A DNA stretch of 45,298 nucleotides, taken from IMG/VR virus record IMGVR_UViG_3300050132_000111, positions 1 through 45,298 of that record; one strand, 5' to 3'. This document shows positions 17,325-25,378 of the stretch, in pieces. The notes under the pieces were generated by a model. It saw only the letters and a list, made by a program, of their open reading frames with translations, searched no databases and was not told the origin of the DNA. The DNA comes from a virus. How positions within the stretch are numbered: the first letter of the stretch is position 1; each line of letters starts with the position of its first letter. The position numbers and the translations under genes were made by a program.

Positions 17325-18218
17325 TTAACCAATGCGCCGAACGGCGGCGGCCGATGGGAATTTCTTGGCGAAAGCCGAGACAGTCGCGGCATCTGCCGCG
17401 AGGCGCGGGGCTTCGGTGCGGGTGCCCGACGCCTTGACGGTCTGGATTGCCAGAACCTTGAACGCGGCGGGAGGAACGCCGAGCACATCAACGCCCGCGT
17501 GTTTGAACAGCACACGGAAAACGCCATCGGCACTGTCCTGCGCGAGAACCGAGCCGAGAACCGGCTTGACGATTTCCAGCGCCTCTTGATAGTGCTGCGC
17601 CTCTGCCCGCATCTCGCGCCGGATCTGATCCGCGTTGGCGGCCAAGGCGCTGTCCATCGCTTCCTTCGTGATCGGCTTCGGCTCACTGTCGCGGGCCTTC
17701 TTATCGCGCGCGGCCTTGTCCTTGGCCTCTTCGCGCTTCTTCTTTTCTTCCTCGGTTTCGCCTTCCGCGTCCTTTGCCGACTTGTCCTTTGCGGACTTCA
17801 GTTCCTCGGCGTGACGCTTGCGCATCTCTTCCTCGGTTTCACCATCGGCATCGCGCGCGGCCTTGTCCTTGGCTTCGGTGCGACGCTTCATGCGTTCGGC
17901 CTTCTCTTTTTCGGTCTCGGCCTCTTCATCCATGCCGTCAGGCTCATCGTCCATGGAATCGGGCTCGTTATCGGCCTCGCCGTCGAGGCAGTTCAGAAGC
18001 GCCTGAACCTCTTCAACGCTGGCGTCCTTCGCAAGACGGCCCTTGGTGGCGGCAACCAGACGCTTGGCGACAACGGCCTTTGCCGTGGGCCAATTGGCCG
18101 CCGTGGTGCCGAGCAGCACAGCCTTCAGATCCGGCATTGCCTGATCAGACGCCAGTCGCGGACGCACGAAGCTGGCAAGCACACCGCGAGCCAGAGTAGC
18201 TTTGTGAGAAATGGTCAT
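17325..18218 (-). CDS. Nested in-frame scaffold protein (alternative internal start)
   Basis: Within the DUF2213 gene an ATG at 18218 (MTISHKATLARGVLASFVRP) is preceded by CAGGGAAAC. That is a usable ribosome site right at the protease-scaffold boundary. It would produce 297 residues containing only the coiled-coil scaffold. Lambda C/Nu3 and herpesvirus protease/scaffold pairs use the same nested logic. The start is inferred from sequence only. Confidence 0.5.
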   Translation of the reverse strand: MTISHKATLARGVLASFVRPRLASDQAMPDLKAVLLGTTAANWPTAKAVVAKRLVAATKGRLAKDASVEEVQALLNCLDGEADNEPDSMDDEPDGMDEEAETEKEKAERMKRRTEAKDKAARDADGETEEEMRKRHAEELKSAKDKSAKDAEGETEEEKKKREEAKDKAARDKKARDSEPKPITKEAMDSALAANADQIRREMRAEAQHYQEALEIVKPVLGSVLAQDSADGVFRVLFKHAGVDVLGVPPAAFKVLAIQTVKASGTRTEAPRLAADAATVSAFAKKFPSAAAVRRIG

Positions 18219-18809
18219 TTTGTTTCCCTGACCCGTTGAAAAATCCCGCAACTCAGCGGGCAGTGAATCCTCGACTAGAACGTCTGGTCCCGCTCTCCCC
18301 TCGGGGATGATCGCGACATGGTTGAACTTGATATTCCGCATCACGCCCGAATAGTGCATCCCCTCATAAACGCCGGAAGTCATGTCGGCATCGTATGAAT
18401 AGCTGCAACTCAACTGACGTTTTTTGTTTGATTCAACACCGTCAATGGCATCTGATACCCAGATCACCATCGAGTTCTTCAGATACGGCGCATCGAATAC
18501 CGCATCTGTTCCAGTTGATCCGACAATCTTGTCTTGATGCGGTTCATCCGGCGTTTGTGCGATATGCACGCCCATAACCGGAAGATTGTTCGCCGTTGGA
18601 ACAGCTTTCGCCAATTCCTTCGGGTCACGAAGCAGCGAATACTTTTGATCGGGAGAAAGTCCCAACGCCTCGGAATTCGGAATCTCGCGGCCGAAATACT
18701 CGTTGACTGTGGCTTTACTGATCGGCGTCAGCTTTACATGCATCCGGCCGAATTTGTCGAATTCGCGGATCGAATCGCGATCAAATGCCAGAATTTCAGT
18801 GGCTGACAT
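17325..18809 (-). CDS. DUF2213 capsid maturation protease with C-terminal scaffold
   Basis: 494 residues; AGGAAT lies before the ATG at 18809. Residues 1-185 match DUF2213 (FGRMHVKLTPISKATVNEYF, VMGVHIAQTPDEPHQDKIVG, RQLSCSYSYDADMTSGVYEG, and FNHVAIIPEGRAGPDVLVED), a prohead-protease-like family. Residues about 265-400 are a very highly charged Lys/Glu/Ala coiled coil (repeated EAKDKAARD and GETEEE), as expected for a scaffold. An internal ATG with its own ribosome site (18218) would give the scaffold alone. Confidence 0.85.
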   Translation of the reverse strand: MSATEILAFDRDSIREFDKFGRMHVKLTPISKATVNEYFGREIPNSEALGLSPDQKYSLLRDPKELAKAVPTANNLPVMGVHIAQTPDEPHQDKIVGSTGTDAVFDAPYLKNSMVIWVSDAIDGVESNKKRQLSCSYSYDADMTSGVYEGMHYSGVMRNIKFNHVAIIPEGRAGPDVLVEDSLPAELRDFSTGQGNKMTISHKATLARGVLASFVRPRLASDQAMPDLKAVLLGTTAANWPTAKAVVAKRLVAATKGRLAKDASVEEVQALLNCLDGEADNEPDSMDDEPDGMDEEAETEKEKAERMKRRTEAKDKAARDADGETEEEMRKRHAEELKSAKDKSAKDAEGETEEEKKKREEAKDKAARDKKARDSEPKPITKEAMDSALAANADQIRREMRAEAQHYQEALEIVKPVLGSVLAQDSADGVFRVLFKHAGVDVLGVPPAAFKVLAIQTVKASGTRTEAPRLAADAATVSAFAKKFPSAAAVRRIG

Positions 18810-18856
18810 GACGAATTCCTATGTCCACATATCCGTCATCGGACATTGTTAATATA

Positions 18857-20617
18857 TCAATCAAAGCCTTCAACTATAGAACGAGCCACGCATCGGCAGT
18901 TTTTTGCCTGGACAAACGCACTTCCGACGCTGTAATATCCTGGTTCAGTTTCCATGGTGAAAACATGTCCAGAAAAATCCCTGACGCTCTTGTCCTCGAC
19001 GCCGCGAAATTCGTAGAGGCCGGCGCCAAACTTAAAGACGCTGCTGCCCGCATCGGATGCAATCCGGACGAACTCAGCAAAAAGCTCCGGGCCATTGGCG
19101 TTAAGACTGAAGGCCGGGTCGATTGGAACGCAAAGGCCGAAGAAATCATTTCCCTCTACAACGGGGGGATGGGCACGACTGCCATTGCTGAAATCCTCGG
19201 GTTGCCGCGCCATGCAGCCAGCAATGTCCGAGATGTCTTGATACGGAACAATGCTATGAGAAGTCGAAGCGATGCATGCTTCACCCGCGCCGCCAACCAA
19301 ACTCCGGCTGAACGCCGCGCCCTCGTCCATGCCGCTAGAGCAACCCGTCGCGCCAACATGATTGCGCACGCGGCTACCGGAGACATCAAGCATGGCATCG
19401 GATTTGGTGAATCCGAAGTTGGTGACATTCTCATTTCTGGCGGCATTGATATCATCAGGCAGAAGGTCGTTGACGATAACTACCTCATCGACATCGCCGC
19501 CGGGCACATCGCCATAGAAGTTAAAACGTCTTCCACTCAAGCGCACATATCCGTGAACAATAGACAAAGATTCGAAAAGCTCTCCGAATGTGGTTACGGG
19601 CTTGTTTTTGTCGTCGTCAACGACATCGCCTCTTTGATGAACCATGCAAACGACTTGGTCTCCGCAATCAACCGTTCCCAAAGGAACCCACCCACGCGAG
19701 GTCAATATTGGGTGATTAAATGTTCCATTGAGCAGATCGGAGCCTACACGGATGTTGACCATTTTTCCATCGAACGGCGTTTTCCAAAGCTTCCTAACGC
19801 CGTTTGATGTGTCAACGATAGTGTCGCCTGGAAAGCAGTGGACAAGCTGTCCTGGCCAGATGAACTTTCCCTCATCTGGGTCATACCAACCCTTTTCAAC
19901 ATCGTAGACAGTCTTTTCTCTGCCTGCTTTTAGATGCGATGGTCTTGGATGGTGGCCGCCGCCCGAATGCACCCAAATCGCGGTTCGAATTCCGAGTTCC
20001 GTCTGGCGGACCTTCGTGATCGTCGCCGTCGCCAGAGCATTTTGACTACGTGCAATCAACTCTGCACGTCGCCGCGTCACCCCGTATTGCGCCTCAATCT
20101 CATCCGTCATTGTCGCCAGATCGCCACCAAGCTGTATCGATCGCATTGCGATACCCTGCACCTGCGTCAAATACTGCGCCGGGATCGACTTGATCAGTTC
20201 GATATTCGCACCAATCGAAGCCTGCAACGCATCATTCACACCAGGCGTCATCTTGAACTTGACCGTCCATCCGGCCTTTTTCATCGCGGCCTGCATCGCG
20301 CCATCCGTGCGGGCCTGCACCGACTTTGCAAAGTGGCGTCCTAGCTCCTCGGCCATCGTGTCAAAGTTGGCCTGCCACTGCGCACCAAGACCATGGAACT
20401 CATCACGCATACCGCCAGCGGGGCTAACGTCCTGCGCCAGAACCGGGGTGTTACGCCGCCATTGTGCCGTGACCCAATAGATCACGCTGCGGTGCATTTT
20501 TTCGATCTGGGCGTCGAGCTTCTTGCGATACGAGGCGGTCAGGCCGGCGTTGGGGTGAATTGGCGCGAGGATTTTGCGTTTGCCATCATTCGACACCAAA
20601 CGTTGTTTTGGTGCCAT
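18857..20617 (-). CDS. MuF-type head morphogenesis protein containing an intein
   Basis: 586 residues from the ATG at 20617 (GAGG nine bases upstream; a GTG at 20632 is possible). Extein residues 1-260 carry the MuF pattern: GVTRRRAELIARSQNALATA, VRQTELGIRTAIWVHSGGGH, RPSHLKAGR and FIWPGQLVH. The sequence then enters a Hint-type intein at Cys (codon 19835-19837) and resumes CRCVARSIVEGFD (18898-18857), the normal MuF close. Splicing would give a 273-residue protein that helps portal-linked assembly. A plus-strand gene lies inside the intein. Confidence 0.88.
   Translation of the reverse strand: MAPKQRLVSNDGKRKILAPIHPNAGLTASYRKKLDAQIEKMHRSVIYWVTAQWRRNTPVLAQDVSPAGGMRDEFHGLGAQWQANFDTMAEELGRHFAKSVQARTDGAMQAAMKKAGWTVKFKMTPGVNDALQASIGANIELIKSIPAQYLTQVQGIAMRSIQLGGDLATMTDEIEAQYGVTRRRAELIARSQNALATATITKVRQTELGIRTAIWVHSGGGHHPRPSHLKAGREKTVYDVEKGWYDPDEGKFIWPGQLVHCFPGDTIVDTSNGVRKLWKTPFDGKMVNIRVGSDLLNGTFNHPILTSRGWVPLGTVDCGDQVVCMVHQRGDVVDDDKNKPVTTFGELFESLSIVHGYVRLSGRRFNFYGDVPGGDVDEVVIVNDLLPDDINAARNENVTNFGFTKSDAMLDVSGSRVRNHVGATGCSSGMDEGAAFSRSLVGGAGEACIASTSHSIVPYQDISDIAGCMARQPEDFSNGSRAHPPVVEGNDFFGLCVPIDPAFSLNANGPELFAEFVRIASDAGSSVFKFGAGLYEFRGVEDKSVRDFSGHVFTMETEPGYYSVGSAFVQAKNCRCVARSIVEGFD
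18910..18939 (+). promoter_or_regulatory. Candidate promoter for the antisense nuclease
   Basis: TGGACA, an 18-base spacer and TAATAT lie on the plus strand inside the intein 3' coding end. The expected transcription start would be about 20 bases before the nuclease ATG. A weak GGTGA precedes that ATG. Sequence match only. Confidence 0.35.
18965..19807 (+). CDS. Putative homing endonuclease, Vsr/DUF559-like, encoded antisense within the intein
   Basis: 280 residues from the ATG at 18965; the frame stays open upstream to 18821, but that start would leave the intein. Residues 7-46 (LKDAAARIGCNPDELSKKLR) and 56-100 (GGMGTTAIAEILGLPRHAAS) look like two helix-turn-helix units. Residues 145-220 read like a PD-(D/E)XK nuclease of Vsr/DUF559 type: GIDIIRQKVVDDNYLIDIAA, then HIAIEVKTSS (candidate catalytic D176, E185, K187), then NNRQRFEKLSECGYGLVFVV. 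The gene lies wholly inside the intein DNA on the other strand, codon-aligned. Homing function is inferred. Confidence 0.75.
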   Translation: MSRKIPDALVLDAAKFVEAGAKLKDAAARIGCNPDELSKKLRAIGVKTEGRVDWNAKAEEIISLYNGGMGTTAIAEILGLPRHAASNVRDVLIRNNAMRSRSDACFTRAANQTPAERRALVHAARATRRANMIAHAATGDIKHGIGFGESEVGDILISGGIDIIRQKVVDDNYLIDIAAGHIAIEVKTSSTQAHISVNNRQRFEKLSECGYGLVFVVVNDIASLMNHANDLVSAINRSQRNPPTRGQYWVIKCSIEQIGAYTDVDHFSIERRFPKLPNAV

Positions 20618-20683
20618 TACGCTAGACCTCACGCATTTTTGCGGATATGAAAGCGATAACGAAAACCAAAACCGGAGGTTGTT

Positions 20684-21055
20684 ATGCGTAGAATTCTGTT
20701 TGCCGCCGCTCTGATCATATCAACGCCAGCCCACGCCTCGACATGGTTTGCCGTCAATCTAGACGGCAACAAATGCCTAACAATGGATGGCTTCGTGCAG
20801 GAATCCCTCACCCTCGGGATACAGCCTGTCGGATCACCCGAAATGTTCGTCGCACTTCTTAGAATGGGAGGCGTCAACCCAAGCGTCTCGGTGACTGAAC
20901 TTGGCAACAGAGGCAAGGCAGCGATCATCACATGGACTTCACCGCAAGGCGACACTCTCGGCCGAAAGTTCTTTACGAACATCTCGACATGCCAAACATA
21001 CGTCGCCTATGAGATCAAAATCGGATCGGCTATGGCGCCCGACGCATTGCGTTAA
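20684..21055 (+). CDS. Secreted small protein, possible moron gene
   Basis: 123 residues on the strand opposite to the late operon, between portal and MuF genes. A strong CCGGAGG lies 5-8 bases before the ATG. The first 19 residues (MRRILFAAALIISTPAHAS) form a signal peptide with an AHA cleavage site. The mature part has two cysteines (NKC and STCQT) that could pair in the periplasm. I do not recognise a family. Orientation, strong translation signal and export suggest an independently expressed lysogenic-conversion or superinfection-exclusion gene; this is inference. Confidence 0.75.
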   Translation: MRRILFAAALIISTPAHASTWFAVNLDGNKCLTMDGFVQESLTLGIQPVGSPEMFVALLRMGGVNPSVSVTELGNRGKAAIITWTSPQGDTLGRKFFTNISTCQTYVAYEIKIGSAMAPDALR

Positions 21056-21070
21056 ACCGCCACGTTAACC

Positions 21071-23014
21071 CTAAAACGTGTCGCGCTCAGTGATTGGGTT
21101 ATAATAATCCCCTTCGCCTTGATGGATAGCTTCAAGAAAATCTTCCACGTCACCACGCTCTAGCATGGCAACGTTGTCATCTTCTTTGGTGGTTCGTTCT
21201 ATGAATACAGGATGATTCCCAGACTTGACCGCCGCTGCCAAGCTGTGGTGACCATCAAGAATAGCGCGCATTTTTCTACCATCAGCCTCAAATTCAGGGC
21301 TAACAGCAACCTCAAAGTCTGCATTTGCAATCTTTTTATCAACAATGTCATCGTCAATGTAATGCTGACTTGTGGTCAATTCGGCGCCCCCGAGGGTTCC
21401 GGAATTTCGGCTAAATCCCGATCCGTCCCCAAATTGACCATTTTCATCACGCGGATGATCCGCCTCATTAAACGGGTCCGCATCCGTCGCATTCGCGCCA
21501 GTCTCCGAACCCTCTTCCCCCTGCGTATCGATCCTCTCGGATGGGTCAGTCAAATCCGGCTCACCGCCGCCATCAGGCAGCCCAGGCGCCTCACCCTCCA
21601 ATCCCGCGTATGGATTGCCATCCTCGCCAGCAAGCCGCGTGCGCTCATCCTCGGGAGCGAGCACGCCGCTTTCGATATAGACCGCCGCCGTGTCCGCGCG
21701 CGTTTTGTAGACCGCAGCGTTGCCGGCTTCGTCCAACTGCCAAAGCGGCACGAACTCGTGCGTGATGTCGTGGTCGATGAAACCCCATCGATTGAGTTGG
21801 ATCACATCCAATGCAAATTTCAGCGGGTCATCGATCACACGCTCTTGCCGGGCGTGCATAGAATCGTAGAAGCATCTGATCTCGCCATCGGACGACGCAT
21901 TAAGCCCAGACGGTGTAATGCCAAACGCCTTGACCAATGGAACCGATGTAACCGAGGACTGATGCTCTTGGCTCTGCGCCTGTAAATGATCCAACGTGCC
22001 AAGCGGTGCCGAGATATTCCCGAAATGCTCGGTCTCTTTGTCTGTCATGAAGACGCCAAGATTGTCCCGCATACCAGCGAGAACCGAGGCGCGATTGTCC
22101 ATATCGTCAGAGCCACCTTGCAAGAAGGCTTGCATGTTGGTTTCGAGATTGAACACCGTGAAGGCGTTGATCAAATCTCCAACAGACTGGCGCGTGCGGA
22201 GCCAGTTATCTACGGTCGGCTTCAACATCTGCGACAGCGAGATGCCGCCGAAATTATAAGCTGGCTTCAAGATATCCGGCACCGGGCGAGACACAATCGT
22301 CATCAACCGAGTGGCATTGATCCGGGTTCCCATGTGGAACCATTCTTCGGGCTTGTAGAAATTCTTATCGCGCGGGTTGGTCGTGTTGTAGCGGTTCGGC
22401 GCAATCCATGATGGATCGATCACGCGAAAGCCGGTCAAGCTGCCCTTGCGGATCTTCGCCTTGTCGAGCAGCAACGGCGACAGCAACTCGTTTGGATCTT
22501 CAACGCCGAAATCGGGGTAGATCTGCGAAATACCCATGTAGCCATCAAGCTCAAGGGCATTCCGAAACGCACTACGCACGCGGAACTCTTTAAGGTCAGC
22601 CTTGATCTGCGTGATTTTAGCGGTCTTGTCGGCTTTGCCAATCGCCTTCAGCGTGATCCACTTGCGCGTCATTTCTTCCGCGATGACTTCGGACGGACGG
22701 CGATATTCGGATCGTTGCGTCAACTCAGCCAGATACGGGTATCCCATGAAGGATACGCCCTCAGACCACGCGCCCATCATACGGCCGGCATAGCTGAAAT
22801 TCTGCGCGATCTGCTCGGACTGCGCTTCATCCATCGCCAGCCGATCGCCAGATGGCAACACGCCAGGCGCATATGTTGGCATTTGAAACGACGTGCCGGT
22901 TGGCGCTGCCTTCTTGCCGTGCTTCATCAGCGCGGCGTGCGATATTCTCAACTTGGGCGGCTCTACGCGCTCAATCTGTGGCGGGCCTTTCCACCAACGC
23001 GAGATCGGGTTCAT
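21071..23014 (-). CDS. Portal protein (DUF1073 type) with C-terminal ParB-like extension
   Basis: 647 residues. The portal region spans about residues 1-470: YAGRMMGAWSEGVSFMGYPY, PSEVIAEEMTRKWITLKAIG, FRNALELDGYMGISQIYPDF, RLMTIVSRPVPDILKPAYNF and FGITPSGLNASSDGEIRCFY. All are typical of DUF1073 portals. From about residue 517 a linker (EADHPRDENGQFGDGSG) leads to a 110-residue domain with LDGHHSLAAAVKSGNHPVFI, the signature of ParB/sulfiredoxin-like folds. The start overlaps the terminase stop by 4 bases. The extension is unusual and discussed separately. Confidence 0.88.
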   Translation of the reverse strand: MNPISRWWKGPPQIERVEPPKLRISHAALMKHGKKAAPTGTSFQMPTYAPGVLPSGDRLAMDEAQSEQIAQNFSYAGRMMGAWSEGVSFMGYPYLAELTQRSEYRRPSEVIAEEMTRKWITLKAIGKADKTAKITQIKADLKEFRVRSAFRNALELDGYMGISQIYPDFGVEDPNELLSPLLLDKAKIRKGSLTGFRVIDPSWIAPNRYNTTNPRDKNFYKPEEWFHMGTRINATRLMTIVSRPVPDILKPAYNFGGISLSQMLKPTVDNWLRTRQSVGDLINAFTVFNLETNMQAFLQGGSDDMDNRASVLAGMRDNLGVFMTDKETEHFGNISAPLGTLDHLQAQSQEHQSSVTSVPLVKAFGITPSGLNASSDGEIRCFYDSMHARQERVIDDPLKFALDVIQLNRWGFIDHDITHEFVPLWQLDEAGNAAVYKTRADTAAVYIESGVLAPEDERTRLAGEDGNPYAGLEGEAPGLPDGGGEPDLTDPSERIDTQGEEGSETGANATDADPFNEADHPRDENGQFGDGSGFSRNSGTLGGAELTTSQHYIDDDIVDKKIANADFEVAVSPEFEADGRKMRAILDGHHSLAAAVKSGNHPVFIERTTKEDDNVAMLERGDVEDFLEAIHQGEGDYYNPITERDTF

Positions 23015-24612
23015 CGGCGGCCGGATGCGTATTTGGCGACGGCCTCGGGGGAGATGCGAATGGGCGAGCGGGTGGCAACGGCGAACCGGATCATCACTGC
23101 ATCCGCCAAGTTTGGCGACTTCATCCCGTCAGGTGACTTGTCCACAATGATCTTCCCCACCCCATTTATGCTGAATGTCGGCTGAGAAAGCTCACCACAA
23201 AGCTTCTGTAGGTGCGGCAGTTTTCCAGAAATGGAAATGATATCGTCAGGATTGATCTGCGCGCCCTCTACAACTGCCCGGTGTGTGTTTTGGAACCGCG
23301 TGCGCAGTGACCACCACGATTGGGCCTTGCAGTTGACGAACATATCCTGATTTTTTCGGCCTTTGACATCTTCGCCTTCTGGATTGAACACACCAGCAGA
23401 TCCGCGAAATGCTTCAACAGTTAACTTCGCGGTGCGGGTTTCATTAATCACCCGTGCATCGCCTCGCACGCCAGCGCCGAGCCCATCCGCATCATATTTG
23501 AACCCGGCACACCCATGTTGATCGCAGAGTGAAAACGCACGTTGCACCGTTCCAAATATGTCATCGCCTTTGCCGGTCCATTCTTCTAGACCGTCAACAA
23601 CAACGCCATGGGCAGCGCAAAATGCGTTGGCGTCTTTTCCTTCATCTGCAACGTCCAGTGATGCGGTCTTTTTGCCGGAAGGCTTTAGGCCCAGCTTCAA
23701 ATGAGCATCAATCGCGGACTGCACCCATGGAGACGGGATTAGAACGCCTTCGACGCTGGCGCTGTAGTCAATGTCGATTTCAGCAGCCACAACCATCGGA
23801 TCAAGTTCGGACACCTGCTTAGCATACCACGCATCGTCTTTACGTGGGTCATCGCGCCAGTGGAACGTGAAAACGTCAATCTTGCCGCTGTGGCGCTTTA
23901 CTGAAAACGGGTTGTTCAGGCCATTCGGGGTCGAGATGTCTTGGCGGCAATTCGTGGTCTGCGATAACGACGCCTCAACCATTTGAGGGCGCTCAAGGAA
24001 TGCGGCCTCATCTACAAAATATATTGACGAACGATCGCCTCGGCCAATGTTGTCGCCAGCCTCGCCGCTGATATTTGATCCGGTTTCAGGAAACGAAATC
24101 CGCATGTGCGGGGCGTTTACGCTGATATCCCATCCGCCACGGAATTCAATAGGCAAATTCTGCATGAACATCCGAGCCTTGTGGAACAAGGACTTCGGCG
24201 CTCCAATGCGATCGACATATTCCTCTTTCCGCGATCCGAACCCAACAGCCATGCCATCATTGAACAAGCACATCGTGCATGCCAGAGACACGGACAGCCA
24301 CGACATCCCCATATCGCGGGTTTTCTCGGTCAGGCCAGGCCGGCGATTGCGCCAGTGTTCAACAACCCAATCAATCCACTCTGCCTGCTTTGGGAAAAGA
24401 ATGAATGGCACAACGGCAGGCAATCCGCGCTCAACATTGCGCGGGTCGAGTGTGCAACCCCAATTGTCAATGAAATGTGATGGGTTATCTCTGTAAAACG
24501 ATTTCAGCGCCGGCAGCATATCAGGGTTTTCGCGGATGCGCGCAAGTCGCGTCAGACGATCTCGAAACACCCCAACATAATCGGGAGATTTGAAATTGAA
24601 ATCTTCATTCAC
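23011..24612 (-). CDS. terL: Terminase large subunit
   Basis: 533 residues. The ATPase part has an adenine-motif-like LFPKQAEW, a Walker A variant EKTRDMGMSW and Walker B IYFVDEAAF with the catalytic Glu. A coupling-motif-like SLSQTTNCRQDISTPNG follows. The RNase H-like nuclease has acidic clusters SLDVADEGKD, KYDADGLG and a final SPNLADAVMIRF. It packages DNA into proheads together with the small subunit, whose gene overlaps by 8 bases. Full length, with no insertion. Confidence 0.92.
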   Translation of the reverse strand: MNEDFNFKSPDYVGVFRDRLTRLARIRENPDMLPALKSFYRDNPSHFIDNWGCTLDPRNVERGLPAVVPFILFPKQAEWIDWVVEHWRNRRPGLTEKTRDMGMSWLSVSLACTMCLFNDGMAVGFGSRKEEYVDRIGAPKSLFHKARMFMQNLPIEFRGGWDISVNAPHMRISFPETGSNISGEAGDNIGRGDRSSIYFVDEAAFLERPQMVEASLSQTTNCRQDISTPNGLNNPFSVKRHSGKIDVFTFHWRDDPRKDDAWYAKQVSELDPMVVAAEIDIDYSASVEGVLIPSPWVQSAIDAHLKLGLKPSGKKTASLDVADEGKDANAFCAAHGVVVDGLEEWTGKGDDIFGTVQRAFSLCDQHGCAGFKYDADGLGAGVRGDARVINETRTAKLTVEAFRGSAGVFNPEGEDVKGRKNQDMFVNCKAQSWWSLRTRFQNTHRAVVEGAQINPDDIISISGKLPHLQKLCGELSQPTFSINGVGKIIVDKSPDGMKSPNLADAVMIRFAVATRSPIRISPEAVAKYASGRR

Positions 24613-25168
24613 CTGACATCATTCGCTGATATATGCGCGCCGCTTCGATTGGATCTTCGGTCGTGATCGTCAAAGATTGCACGGGTCCACCATTCGCGCC
24701 CGTCATCTCAACCGCCGTCTTATCCCCATATCGCTTCGAAGCGATCTTGCTCATCAGCCAACGCCGCGCATCAAACCGCAACCGCGACCGTTGAAAGTTC
24801 TCTTTATTGAAAACCAGAACGGTTTCGCCGGCTTGGTTCTGGCGTTCCATCCAGTCGTTCGTGCCATCATCCGCGATTTCCAGCAACTCATCCGCCATCG
24901 CGTCCATACCCAGGTCACGCGCGACGGCGTATCGAGCCGCAAACCCCTGATGGTCCGCTTGCACCCAACGCCGCACGGTGCGCTCATCCGGCATACGTTC
25001 GGACGCGCAGATCGACCGCAGGCTTTGGCCCATGGACAGCAGATCGCAGATCTCGGCGTCGAGATCGGGCGTGTAAGCTGCGTCGGATCGCATGGGGGCG
25101 GCCTGTTGGTTAAGGGGTAAGCAGTGCGCGGCCTTAGCGGTGGTATTTACCGGGGACGCTTTACCCAT
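24605..25168 (-). CDS. terS: Terminase small subunit
   Basis: 187 residues, or 163 from the second ATG at 25096; neither start has a strong ribosome site. A helix-turn-helix lies at about residues 42-75 (LSMGQSLRSICASERMPDER, then TVRRWVQ), followed by a helical core (DLGMDAMADELLEIADDG) and SRLRFDARRWLMSKIASKRY, the pattern of small terminases of many temperate phages. It recognises the packaging site. It is the first gene of the late operon, next to the long non-coding repeat tract. Confidence 0.85.
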   Translation of the reverse strand: MGKASPVNTTAKAAHCLPLNQQAAPMRSDAAYTPDLDAEICDLLSMGQSLRSICASERMPDERTVRRWVQADHQGFAARYAVARDLGMDAMADELLEIADDGTNDWMERQNQAGETVLVFNKENFQRSRLRFDARRWLMSKIASKRYGDKTAVEMTGANGGPVQSLTITTEDPIEAARIYQRMMSGE

Positions 25169-25327
25169 GCCACACAGGAGGATGATCGGCCCGTTGTGGG
25201 GATGGAGGTCGCGCGTTTAAAGGTGCTGCTTGGCACGCTCGGGAGATGGCCCGCACCGAAGGCGGAATTTTGGACGCAAAAATGGCGGTGAAAGCACATA
25301 GCCACACGCTTTCGGCGTTGGTCAACA

Positions 25328-25376
25328 GTTTTTTTAAAAAAACATCCGGCGGCCTCGTTTATGAGATCGCCGGATG
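25328..25376 (-). terminator. Rho-independent terminator for leftward early transcripts
   Basis: On the minus strand CATCCGGCG and CGCCGGATG pair across a loop with an additional CTC/GAG pairing, followed directly by a run of seven T (plus 25329-25335). It would stop transcription coming from 28623-25759 before the terminase. A run of A on the other side could make it bidirectional. Confidence 0.75.
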
Positions 25377-25378
25377 TT

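Larger units (their letters stand above)
18899..19837 (-). other. Intein coding segment in the MuF gene
   Basis: 313 codons. The first residues CFPGDTIVDTSNG are block A with the nucleophilic cysteine. GTFNHPILTSRGWVPLGTV is block B with the T-x-x-H motif at intein residues 39-42. GHVFTMETEPGYYSVGSAFV is block F, followed by QAKN and then Cys as +1 residue. The last residue is the expected Asn, but the usual penultimate His is Lys. The insertion point is just before the conserved CRC of MuF. The 170 or so central residues show no LAGLIDADG or HNH motif in sense; the antisense strand instead carries a nuclease gene. Confidence 0.88.

Noticed and set aside
17052-18239. 395-codon plus-strand frame opposite the decoration and DUF2213 genes
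   Set aside because: The Phe/Leu/Gly-rich repeat is the reverse complement of the Lys/Glu coiled coil; no start signal.
18899-19837. Sense-strand LAGLIDADG or HNH nuclease inside the intein
   Set aside because: No LAGLIDADG pair or HNH motif is present in the minus-strand intein sequence.
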